Of a stretch of DNA of 64,000 bases, positions 54,048 through 64,000 are shown piece after piece. The translations under genes and the position numbers were made by a program. This stretch comes from Pseudisothecium myosuroides. Taxonomy: Eukaryota; Streptophyta; Bryopsida; Hypnales; Lembophyllaceae. Numbering within the stretch: the first letter of the stretch is position 1; every line of letters starts with the position of its first letter. Location: assembly GCA_951799445.1 (NCBI GenBank), contig OX637297.1, positions 4,278,001 to 4,342,000 on the forward strand, written 5' to 3'. The notes beneath the pieces are model-generated. The model was not told where the DNA came from and did not search any database. It was given only the letters and a program-made list of their open reading frames with translations.

Positions 54048-55985
54048 TTGAATGCCGACTACGGTCTGCCACCCATGAGCCAGTCGACTATTAGTAGACT
54101 CAAGCGGGAGGACTTCAACAACGTCTCCATTAAGCCTGTCGGAAGTTCGTTTGCAAAATGTACTACGTGCAACGACCTACAGCAGTTTATTCTGAAGTCT
54201 CCGAAAGGAAGCCCCGAGTACGTGGAGTTCGTGAAGCAGCGGACTCATCATCTGAATCACCAAGCTTCTTGCCGTTGTTTGTATGCGTCTTGGCTTGAGG
54301 AATCCAAACGAGATCCTCGAAGAATTTTATGTATAATTCACGACAAGATGGATACATCCAAGATAGCTCTATCCAGACTCCGGGTGACAACAAAGGCCAC
54401 GGCCGGTTTGGGGCAGCTTTCGATGAGCATTACTGGAATGGTAGCTCATGGCCATGGTGACGGTGCTTACGCCCATTATGCTCCATCTTGCTGGCCGGCG
54501 GACTCCAACTTCACCATTTCGTCTTTTGGCGAGGTTGTTGCGCCGGCTGGAAGGTCCACCTATTCGAGAGGCAGGCGACCTCTTTCCATATCCGCCGGCT
54601 AACTCATTGTTTGAGGCACTGCTTAGAGGAAAGTCTAGATGTATGGACAGCCTAACCCTCACCGAACCTGGAGCTCGAGTCGGAAGTACCCCCCTTCCTG
54701 AAATTTATATCTTCAGCTTGACAACTCTGCCAAGGATAACAAGAACAAATTTTTGATGGCGTTCGTATCCTTGCTCACTGCACGAGGTGTCTTCAAGGAA
54801 ATTCAGGTTGGATTTCTACTAGTCGGACACACTCACGAGGACATCGATGCATATTTCAGCCACCTTTCCAAGGCCCTGAAGACCAAGAACACTTTTGTCG
54901 CCGCAGACCTCATGAAAGCCTTCATGCAGTTCCAAGAACTATCATTTATGCCGGAGTTCATACAGGAGGTGGGGGATTTCAAGTCGTTCGTGGAGGGTTA
55001 CCAATGCGATCGTGGGGAAAAATTAATTGGATTGGGGGAGATGCACCTGTTCAAGTTCTACGTGGACACTGATGGGGTCCCCGTCATGAACTTCAAAAGG
55101 TCAGCAGTTGATTCGAACTGGTTGCCGTCGAAGAAACCTTCTGAACGCATTTGGAAGACAGACAGCAATGGTCGGCCCATGCTCCCTCTCGGCTATCCAA
55201 AGCCTGTTCCGTTTAAGCCCATGTGGGGCAGCGAGGTTCCGATATCGAATGGAGATCAAGAGAAGGCAAGGGAAGCGGCGCGGAAAGCTACCTTGAACAA
55301 GGGTTTCATGCTGGTGGCACTCGAGAAATACATTCAGTATTGGCAATACGGTATTTCTAAATGCGAGGGATTTGCAACTGCGTTCGGTCCATACGTGGAT
55401 TACTGGAAGTGTGTTCTCGATGAGCTGAAGGAACCATTACCCGAGTGTCCTCCGAAGTTGGTGGAAGGCTTCTGGCCACAACACGATTGGGCGGTGGCGC
55501 GTAATGGAGTCCCTCGCCCAGGATCAAAGGTGAATCCCATGGACGTGATTCCGGAGGAACAAGAGGAGCCGGAGCCTTACTGCGGCCCTGCAAATGAAGC
55601 GCCAAGGGAAAGCTTTAATCCATGGCTAGACATACGACCAGGCTGTTGGGTACTTGTCAGACCGAAAGTCCCGGAATCATGTGCTGTTTGGCAGGGAAGA
55701 GCATTGTCTACTGTATGCAGAGTAGAAAGAGATGTGAATAATGGGAAGTTCTTGCTTCAGTACTGGCGACCCGATAACTCCGAAACGAGGCTGGAATTGA
55801 TTTATTGGAATTGCTGGTACGGTAAATGGGTCGTTGAAAAAAGTCCCCCCACCTAGGTGGACGCGGGTGCTGCAGTGTATGCGAATTGGTCCAGGAGAGT
55901 GGATCAAAAATCCTGGACGATTCCTCAGAAGAGTAGGGAGGCTGCCTTAGTGAATTTGAATCGGGCAAACATGGTGGACCCATGA
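54048..55985 (+). CDS. Gene Y exon 3: DUF7869 domain and C-terminal SH3-like part
   Basis: LNADYGLPPMSQSTISR opens the exon. A CTTCNDL / CRCLYASW cysteine pair precedes HDKMDTSKIALSR, then SITGMVAHGHGDGAYAHY, the segment DNSAKDNKNKFLMAF and the hallmark GHTHEDIDAYFS. The C-terminus has PGCWVLVRPK and FLLQYWRPDNS, an SH3-like fold seen at the end of such proteins. DUF7869 proteins are widespread in plants, algae and protists and look like domesticated or mobile DDE/RNase H-like proteins; catalysis is not proven. Frameshifts occur at a T4 run (about 54,525) and a C6 run (about 54,690), and a TAG at 55,854 is followed by 42 more protein-like codons to TGA 55,983-55,985. Pseudogene or assembly-damaged gene. 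Confidence 0.7.
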
Positions 55986-56015
55986 TTGAGTGCCTAGTCC
56001 GGGGTCGCTACTGCC

Positions 56016-56115
56016 ATCGTGGGAACTCCCGACGCATTGTGTCGGTCGTCGCGGCAATCGTGAGATGTCACGATGCATTCTGCGGGGCGCGACTGCCATC
56101 GTAATATCGCACGAC
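56016..56115. repeat. Three palindromes at a 41-bp period downstream of gene Y
   Basis: ATCGTGGGAACTCCCGACG, ATCGTGAGATGTCACGATG and ATCGTAATATCGCACGACG begin at 56,016, 56,057 and 56,098. Each is preceded by GCGGC or CTGCC, so here the flanks are partly repeated too. Confidence 0.85.
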
Positions 56116-56243
56116 GCATTCTACATCCAGTAAGCGCAGCCGCAAGTGAGGGTTTCGAAGTACAATCCGTTGAGTCAGTAGGACTGTTTTTCGATTAATT
56201 TTTCAGAGCTACTTTTTGTGACTTGTATATGTAAAATAAATCT

Positions 56244-56567
56244 TTATGAATATATTAATATGTTTATGATTTCTATTCTTTGCGTGCGGCACGGGGGCAA
56301 TGACTTGATAGCAGAAGTGCAGGATGTCTTTCTTCCTCTCGTCTCCTGAAATGGAAGTGGTTTATATTTGTGTCTGGAACAGAATACATTGCTCGGGTCA
56401 TACATGCACTCAAATGAGTCTGAATAATACATTTCTTTTCTCTCACAGTTACACTGTTGGAATTCTAGTCTTCTAGGTTTTGCATCTTCACAATTGTATA
56501 GCGGACAACCAAGTACGAATCTATTTTTTGCAGTGAAAGAACCTTGATGTTCTTTACACAAACTCAA
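56244..56567 (-). CDS. Small cysteine-rich open frame, doubtful
   Basis: 107 codons with about nine cysteines (LGCPLYNCED, QQCNCERK, FECMYD, VFCSRH). No signal peptide is visible, and the upstream sequence does not extend it convincingly. It lies antisense and 3' to gene Y. It could be the last exon of a small secreted-type protein, or chance. Confidence 0.25.
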   Translation of the reverse strand: MSLCKEHQGSFTAKNRFVLGCPLYNCEDAKPRRLEFQQCNCERKEMYYSDSFECMYDPSNVFCSRHKYKPLPFQETRGRKTSCTSAIKSLPPCRTQRIEIINILIYS

Positions 56568-57631
56568 ACTAATGTCATTATATCGGATGGAATATTATGT
56601 TTACTTAGCCGTTATTCATCTTCAGATGTATGTTGAACGTCTGAGCACCTGTGACTCAGTGGTCTACAGTTCTTCAAATGTCACTGTGAGTACTGTGATA
56701 TGCCCCTGTCACTTCATCATATCCTGACTACCTTAGCTCCACTATGTTAGCAGTCCGTCGAGGGATCTCCCGGTGAATCCTAGAACCGGACTCCTTATTC
56801 CCAAGAGCAATTGCTCATTTGGTAATTGTCAACTGATGTTTGAATTTCAAATCTACTTGTGTGTACTTCCTTTGAACTCTCGGGATACCATATATCTTTG
56901 AAAGAATCGGCCCCCTCGTGCCTTATTGTGATTCATTCTTGATGAACTCGGATATCACTTGCACTTTAGCACAGGAATCAAATTGTACCACTTCGACACC
57001 AAGATTGTCAGTGAAGCCGACTCATATTCTACCACCCCGTCAGGGGATCTCCCGATAGAATTATGTGAAGATCAGTGCTCATTGAGGGATTAATATGAGA
57101 TGGGAGCCATGTTTGCAACGAGTGGTGGTCATCAAGGGATCTCTTGATAGGTTCTGAGACTTCCGTTGTGCTGTAAATTGGATGGCTAAACTACTTAAAC
57201 CCGGTCCACAGATCTCCCAATACAATCATGTGAACTCTACCATGGATCCGCTATGTTACAACTACACAATTTCTTTCATTTCCAAGCACATGAAGCACTC
57301 CCCGACATACTTGTGGGTGCTGAATTGGATGCATGCAAAGCGTTCCTATTTCAAGAGATCTCCAGATCCATAGGAAAACATCAGGGGATTTCACCGCCTC
57401 TTTACTTCTGGACTATTGAAAGTCCAAAAGTAGTTAAATATGGCATCATATGTATTTCACGACTTGGTCGGCTATGCAAACATGGTGAATCATTTGTCAA
57501 AAATTGAGTATGGAGGGAATGGCATTAAGTTTGGTAGGCACACAACAAGATGAACAACATCTGGGGATAGTTGCATGAACTGCAGGATGGTGAGTTTGAA
57601 CCAGTTCTTGAAGATTACAGTACTATCTTAA
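56568..57631. other. Intergenic DNA with degenerate palindromes
   Basis: Weak members with GGGATCTC cores occur near 56,763, 57,049, 57,131, 57,212, 57,359 and 57,384. The stretch AAAAGTAGTTAAATATGGCAT at 57,438 matches the centre of the inverted duplication near 32,100. No gene supported. Confidence 0.5.
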
Positions 57632-60600
57632 TGTCGTAGAACAAGGAAGCACAATTACTCTTCAAGGTGTTCAAAATGGCTAAAACACCATTCAAGTGAC
57701 TCGTGTATCATTCCCAAGGATTTAGTTTGTAGTTTCCTAGAAAATAACTGAAACAGGACGCGGAAACAACCTAGGCCTAACAGAACCGGATAATGTCTCT
57801 ACACTCCATTATTTTCTAAAATATTTTCTCTCTCGTGCCACATATATATTGCACAGTCACAAAAACAAGGAACAGTGTCCTATACATGTATCTCTCCCTA
57901 TTTGAGATCAGAAAACATCAATCCGACTAGACGGACACGGAACTGGAAGGAGTGTCTAATCCTGTACCTCTTCCAGATCTAAGTCTTCCTAATCAAATTT
58001 TTAGTATCCAGTATAAGAAGTTTAGCCTCTATATCAGAGGGTTTTGCTATTGGAGTTAAGGGAGGATGCATTGAATCCTACCCTTCAAAGGATTAAAGTG
58101 ACTAAAGTTCCACTCAAAGAAAATAGAAAAGATACAAAACCAGGATGCAAGTTCTTCCTCACAACTGATTCGGAAGTCAATCGGGACTAGCAAGTCACTC
58201 GGGAACCCCCACTATCCCCCCTTGCTACAACAACAGACCTATCTTATCCATATTCCTTTGGCAGGGAATGGTAACCGGATAACTAAATGATCCCTATCTC
58301 TTTATTCATCACCACTTCCAGTTGTAGTAGGACCTCATTAACACATTGACTAGCATACATCCGGATACGGATTATAACTAATCTAAGAATGGCTATCCCA
58401 CACAGAAGTTCCCTGATGGCAAACAAGAACACAGAGATAAATCTAGTACACACAGTTTTCGGACCAACTTCCTTCAGTGCCCGAAACTAGATCCCAACAG
58501 AATCCAAGGGTTACTTTCCCTTCCTAATTCAGCAAAACTAGCTTTCCGCCCTAAACAATGGTTCTAACATTGCCGGCTTACCAACTCAGTGCAAAGTGAT
58601 AAACTCAACACCATGAAGTGAAAATCTGTAATTATTTGCTTAAAGAAGGAAAACAAAAGCATGAAAACACCCGGGGCATCAATCCAACTTCAGCCCCTAA
58701 ATAACTAACATCCGGGGAACCCTAAAAGCCCCCAAAGAATCAAACTAATAGACTAAAGAATGACATGTCACATTCTCCTGATCCAAAACATGTTGACTTC
58801 CTAACACGCAGCCCCACCCGCAAAAGGTGGATCTCAGATCCGACAAATCCGGATCCATGAAGTCCAGGTTCATTACCATCAAAACTAACTTGTAAGTTGC
58901 TTCCTAAGTCAAAAACTTTGGTTTCAATCCGCCTACCTACTTTTGCTCCTAAAAATAACTGAACTTAAGTCTTCTTCAACTGCTTTTGGGTCACTTCCGT
59001 TTGCTTGGTGGCTCCCTTCCTTGTTGGCTGCTTCCTACTGCCTGAGGGTTGAGTACCACGCATCACCTGGCCCTTGGCTGGGATTTGAGTCTTCCCTTTT
59101 TCCTTTCCGCGTGGAGGAGACTCCAGTTTGGTTCCAAGTCCTCTTCCGACTCAGCCGTACTGCCTTCATTCTCCATTGTCTCGGGCGACGAGTCTTCTTC
59201 ATCAGATTCAAACTCAATGGGTGGAGTCAACTCCCTTGCTCGTTTAGTGGTCGTCTTCCGCTTCACTGCGCTTGTGATCTTCGGGGGAAGATCAGAAATC
59301 TTACTCTTCAGGGTCTCCAGGTCTTCTTCCACAGTCTTCGAGTGACTTCTAGTCTGGAATCTGGGTGATGATCCTTTTCCGGTTCAGAAATCAACCCGGC
59401 TACTGGGTTTGGTAGACTGCGAGGTCTTATCCTTCGATCCGCTCTTGTCCGTCAACTCAGCAGAACCAGGCAAAGAAAATGAAGGAAATGCCTTCGAAGG
59501 AGTTGCTTCCGTTAACAAGCCAATTCCCTTTACTATTTCCAGTTTTGAAGCTACTTCCATCATGACCAGTCTAATCTCGGCCAACGTACACTCCATCTTC
59601 TCCCCATAATCCACTAGTACTGACACAATTTTGGGTCCTAATTGCGACCCTTCCTTGAGAACCCCAGCCTCAAGCCCCCAAACAACTTGGCCTTGTTCAT
59701 TACGTCACCCGGATTCCCGATGAAGTTCCGGATTCGGGTAAGAGTTTCCATGGAATCAACCAAAAGTTTCTTCTCCCTAACAGCCTCTTCAAACTTTTGT
59801 TTTAGCTTGGTCTAGAGGGCTTTCACTTGACCGGACAATTCCTCTACCCAGTCCTCTAACTTACTCACATTCTTGCCATGGAAAAGAATCTCCACTTCCT
59901 CATAAAGGTCTGATGGGTTTGCCTTACCCATCAACTTATAAACTTTTTGGGTCACCTCTTTCTGCCTAGAAATGCAATCCCAGATCCCCTTAAGTTCCTC
60001 TATGACCTTATTTATGGGATCATCCTTCCCCTCAAGTGCCCAAACAGGATCTTTCATTCGTGACCCCTCAACTAATCCCTTTCCTTTCTCTCGAGGGGTT
60101 TCCTTCTCTCTTTCCGGATCCAAAGATCCCTCTCCTGATCCCTCCTTTGCTGCTTCAACTTCTGATTTCAGACTAATGTTATACTGAAGCATAACCTCCG
60201 CGGCCTTATACGCTGACCTCTCCTTATCTCTCAACAAGTCTTAGGAATGGTAGAGGTGGAAGAGAAAAGGACTAAGACCGGAAGGTTTTGACTTTTCGTC
60301 CACTGCACACATCTTCGCTACTACATCTCTGATCATTATCCCCAATTCACTTTTCTATCCCCAGATAGTGCTCCAAAGATTGTGTTTGCTAGTGAAACTG
60401 TGATCTGGATAGGCCATTCCAGCATCAGGATCGGAACTAGAAACTCTAAGACCCTCCTCTTTCTCAAGCTCTTACAGTCTGCAATTGCATATCCATCCTT
60501 GAGGGGTTTAAAGGGTTGGTGAACTTACCATTCCCATATTTATCCGTCCGTGAAGCCAATCCTTCACCTTCCGTTGGGAAACCGTATACCATCCCCCACA

Positions 60601-61430
60601 GCTCGGAGGTCCACTCGGATGGCTGCACCCTTATTGTTTGCTCCCATTCACTTGACTGCTCTGCCATGAGCTCACGCACCATCCCTTTGTCTCTCAGATT
60701 CCAAGGCAGCTTCAAAAACCCTTGACAGCCAATTTGGCACAAGTCCTCTTCTAAGTGCGCCTGCTCCTTCCGCTTTGGCAAACCAGGGACTATTGATCGG
60801 AGGTTAACTAGATGCGGATCCTCCTCTAGCTCTTCCTTCACCATTGCTCTCAAAGCACTTCGAGATATCCTTCAAGTAATCCTTTCTCCAGTCCAGAAAA
60901 CACACTCAGAATTCTAAAATTCTCACTCAAAAAACTTCTTGTCGCCTATCCGCACTCTCAGGACCGGATACTCAAACGTTCAGAACTCCTTCGCCAAACC
61001 AGGAACACACACAACAACTTTTCAAACTCAATGGGATCCAAGCATAAAAATGAAGGAGGTAAGAGAAGGCCTCCACTCAGTTTCCCACATTCCGGTTCAT
61101 AGCTATTAAGTTTACTGTTACTAGATTATAGCGGATTATCTATCCATTCAACGTTCCTTTCCTACTTCTATTGGTGTCCGTTATCTTCCGGTTAGATTTC
61201 GATTCCGTTTCTGATATCATTGAGAGTTTTGGGATCCTACTAAACCACTATCATGGATTTTGGTTTCCGGTTAGGACGGAAATTTGAATTTCCCTCCTTA
61301 ACCATTTTGTCATACTAAGGTATCTTATGTTTTGCTAATCCATAAACCCAATAATTTCTCTATTTCTAACTCATAGAACCAAAAAAAATTACCAAGAATG
61401 GATTTCTTACTTCTAATTCTACTTGAAATC
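57632..61430 (-). mobile_element. Element D: divergent C-related element
   Basis: It begins (minus-strand 3' end) at TGTCGTAGAAC, with a decayed hairpin near 58,030 and the family's CTACAACAACAGACC-like block at about 58,225. A broken gag-like ORF follows (58,965-60,853), then an AT-rich leader. The upper boundary is not precise and no target duplication was found. Confidence 0.55.
58965..60853 (-). pseudogene. gag-like ORF of element D, broken
   Basis: Pieces at 60,464-60,853, 59,812-60,237, 59,384-59,626 and 59,063-59,332 follow one another in the order of the C-type ORF: HLEEDLCQIGCQGFLKLPWN, TSELWGMVYGFPTEGEG, an acidic/basic linker, a coiled-coil segment and an S/T/K-rich tail ending at TAA 58,965. 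Sequence similarity to C is clear but low, showing a separate subfamily. Confidence 0.6.
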
Positions 61431-61456
61431 CCTCCAATCCTGTTCTATAGGTTCCG

Positions 61457-62024
61457 ACACTCAATAAGTTCTAAGGTCATATTAGCCTTGCAAGAAGGGC
61501 TAAAAAAAGCGTAGAGGATGATCAATTTATTGAATATGGCTCCAAATACAAGTGCATCCTTGAAGAACAAGTTGTGGTACGAAAAGCCTTGGGTTGTGGA
61601 ATTGGCCAACCTACTCTCATTTACCTTTGTGTCATTTGCCAAACTAGTGCGCGGTGAGGACGGTGATATGGAAGTTTTGGTTTCAGATCTACGGGAGAAA
61701 GATGAACAACAACAAATTCAGGCCAACTCTACTTCAAGATTGTGTGAGCAAGCTGAAGACAAGATACTAGATGATGGAGTTCTTGCTGTGACTGTCGCAA
61801 AGAGCAAAACTTGCAATGTGCTAGCCAAATTGCTGAGCAACTATAAAGAACATGTTTGTGCAATATCGGTGCCTGCAGAAGTAGAGGCGTTTGTAGAGTT
61901 TGACGCGTACAAAATTTTCAAGTCCACTCTTGTTGGGCAGCTGAATGGTAATCCATTCTTGTCAAAGGATCGGCTAACTAGAGTGAAAAATTCCTTCTAT
62001 TTTAATAATAGTGATCCTTATTAA
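61457..62024 (+). CDS. Orphan 3' exon, 168-codon open frame of unknown family
   Basis: An acceptor-like TTCTATAG at 61,444-61,451 is followed by a frame that reads RHSISSKVILALQEGLKKA, a TAG at 61,512, then an ATG at 61,518 and 168 open codons ending at TAA 62,022. The product is soluble and mostly helical (KPWVVELANLLSFTFVSF, LREKDEQQQIQANS, FLSKDRLTRVKN). It is wedged between elements D and F, so upstream exons may be lost. No family recognised. Confidence 0.45.
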
Positions 62025-62042
62025 AGTGCTGTGCAATATGAG

Positions 62043-64000
62043 TGTCGTACGTGCAATCTAGGCGTAAGTATCCTTAACACCAAAAAGATGATAAGATAAC
62101 ACGAAATATCGTCCCAGGAGATTCTAGTATGTTTCAGCAAGCTAAGGAGTATTTGGGTCGTAATCAAAACAACAAAACCCCAAGCAACACCTCTTTCTTT
62201 TCCTATTTCTGACACAATGGTCTTCCGGATCCCAATCCGGATCTATCCCTTTCCGGTTTCCGGTTTGATCCGGATTCCGGGTCTTACTTCTTAACTTTGA
62301 CTGGTTTTCTATTCCCCTGTTTTACCCTCAGGGTGTCCGCCTTTGATCTTTTAGAGGGGTAGGAACGCACCACTCATAGACATCTATTTCTCTGCACAAA
62401 ACTCTACACAAAACAATCCTTACCGAGTTCTTATTGTAGAATAGAGAAAGTAATAATCCTCACAATTCCCCGGGTAGCTTGCCCGGAAAATAGGTCACTC
62501 AGAATTGCATCCTTCCACTTCTACTACAACGACAGATCAAGGCAGCCGGGACTGAAAGAGATTCGTGCGTCTATCTACCAGACTGATCCTATGGTTGGCA
62601 GACCTTCCGGTGAGTGGGGATTTTCCGTTGGCGGTCGCTTATCTCCGCTCGGAATCCTCCTTGGATTCCGGACTTGCATCCGCACCACTCCTTAGAACCG
62701 GATCACCATTACGGCAATTTAAAGGTACCATGTGCAAGTCCTTACTCACAAGTCTAGTAAAGTTTCCTCACAAACTTATTCGCTCAAATCAGGTCCAACT
62801 AATTCTCAACCCGGATTCCCCCTCACCCGCCTTCTCTCACACTTTTGACACTCCATAAACAACTCAAGAAAACGCACACATAGCCAAAAATCCGAATGTC
62901 CACTTAGTGGCTCAGATTAGAGAAAAGAGAATATGAACATAAACTAATGCACACAAAATGGGCAAGGATGGAATGAAAGGGCAACAAGCTGCCCTCCACT
63001 TAAAAAGCCCAAACAAAAAGCCAAAAAAAGAACACTTGAAAATCCAGGTGACCAATCAGCAACCAACCGTAATATCCGGAAAGTTCAAAGTCAACTACTC
63101 CTAAGAATCCGGAACCGGGCCCCACGCACGAAAAATCCGCTCCAGATTCAAAATCCTAATACTGCAAACATACTAACTAACTACTTTCCCCGCATTGATT
63201 TCTTCGAGCTGCTACTCGGCCCTGCAGGTGGTTTCCTCCTCGTTTTTGGTGGAGTGGACTTCGTTGCAGCCCGGGTCGGAATCTTTCGCTAGATCGGCGG
63301 CGAGTCGTCATCCGAGGCCGTCTCATCCCCGAAAGTGAATTCCCCCTTTTCGGACTCCTGGATCATCTCCACTCTGGTCTCTCTCTCTGGTGAATCGTCC
63401 AGCTGAATCGGTGTTGTATTCTTCTTGGGCGATGCCTTCTGCATATGTGGAAAGTCGACCGGATTGGTCCGAGCCGGGTTTGACAAGGCCCCCATCCGGT
63501 GGATTAAATCGCTCCGGACGGATGTTTCGGATGTCGGAACGGTACTTCCTGCTACTACCGGAATCGACTGGATACTCCTCGTCTGGCCGAACTTAGTGGT
63601 CTTTGTCTAGATCCGTGTCTGACTTGGAGTAGGTCTTGGGGATGGCTGTAGACTAATCCCTGGCCCCGGCTTCTAGGGCGTCTTCAACAAGTCGACGTTC
63701 AGCTGATTGCTGAAGAGTCGGGATTTGAATACAGCTTCCGAGGGTTGCTCCACCAACGCGGTCAAATTGTGAACGAGTTGGAGAGCTTCCGCCTCCTTCT
63801 GCCGTGCAACTGCGGCATCCGTCTCCGCCCATTTTACTTGACCTAACAGGTCATCCCTTTCCTTCTCCAAGCTCTTGATCCGCTCGTCCTTCTCACGAAT
63901 CAGATCCGGGCTCGGTAGTCGCCGGATCTCCTTTATGATATCTTCCGGCTCCACCTTCAGCTCCGCAGCAATTCCCAGGATCATATCCAACATGCCAAAG
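62043..64000 (-). mobile_element. C-type copy F, 3' part (continues past window)
   Basis: The minus-strand 3' end TGTCGTACGTGCAATCTAGGCG lies at 62,043, followed by the typical inner sequence, the decayed hairpin (about 62,315-62,333) and the gag-like frame from 63,181 on. The left flank is ATGAG; the partner duplication would lie beyond 64,000. Confidence 0.75.
63181..64000 (-). pseudogene. gag-like ORF of copy F, C-terminal part
   Basis: One frame runs from the window end to TAG 63,181. Its internal stops at 63,673, about 63,605 and 63,289 are all TAG. It holds a coiled-coil region (EKDERIKSLEKERDDLL), ALVEQPSEAVFKSRLFSNQL (compare VRSLFDTPADILARVTLW in the complete C copy), NPARTNPVDFPHMQ and a lysine-rich tail. 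It closely parallels copy G at 24,972-25,313. Confidence 0.65.

Noticed and set aside
1..64000. tRNA, rRNA or organellar genes
   Set aside because: No cloverleaf, rRNA core or organellar gene was seen; a covariance-model scan would be decisive.
1..64000. Reverse transcriptase, integrase or RNase H of retroelements
   Set aside because: No YxDD-type or HHCC/DDE-type pattern was seen in any long frame of the U or C copies; all copies look non-autonomous.

Overview
Eukaryotic nuclear DNA, almost certainly from the plant lineage. GT-AG introns interrupt the long reading frames, plant-type telomere units (CCCTAAA) occur at 29,085-29,110 and in degenerate form near 50.2-50.4 kb, and there are no operons, ribosome-binding sites or bacterial gene spacing. 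The repeat load and a DUF7869-type gene would suit a bryophyte or charophyte-like genome; I lean towards a liverwort, but that is inference. I see no tRNA or rRNA gene.

Layout. 1-25.5 kb is nested mobile DNA. Two element types recur: 'U' (about 5 kb, no convincing protein) and 'C' (about 3.5 kb, one gag-like ORF). Both begin TGT, end ACA and are flanked by 5-bp target duplications, yet I see no paired LTRs and no reverse transcriptase. Insertions can be ordered: U1 into U2; C-type copy A into U2; element E into A; copy H into copy G; U3 into H; U4 into a gene copy. 25.5-35.1 kb is an inverted duplication whose right arm is the 3' end of a large minus-strand gene and whose left arm is a decayed copy broken by U4, a MITE and a telomeric insertion.

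34.2-45.7 kb is that gene ('gene X', minus strand, at least seven exons). It ends in an FCP1/HAD-type domain, and intron 2 holds a complete C element (40,557-44,037, duplication TGGGA). 46.2-50.5 kb is AT-rich intergenic DNA with an inverted-repeat element, a 183-bp satellite, a hAT-like MITE and degenerate telomere units. 50.9-56.0 kb is 'gene Y' (plus strand), which carries the DUF7869 signature GHTHEDID. 57.6-64 kb holds two more C-related elements (D and F) with a stray exon between them.

Most notable: an 18-bp palindrome, consensus ATCGTGGGATCCCACGAT with variants, occurs more than 40 times between about 29.7 and 57.4 kb. I did not see it in the repeat blocks on either side. It sits in introns, in intergenic DNA and, at an exact 108-bp period, in frame inside an exon of gene X, where it encodes SGDPTM. 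Also notable: nearly every in-frame stop in these decayed genes lies one C-to-T or G-to-A step from the codon expected there (mostly CAG to TAG), and nearly every frameshift lies in a homopolymer run. All coordinates and similarities were judged by eye; element ends described as approximate may move by tens of bases.
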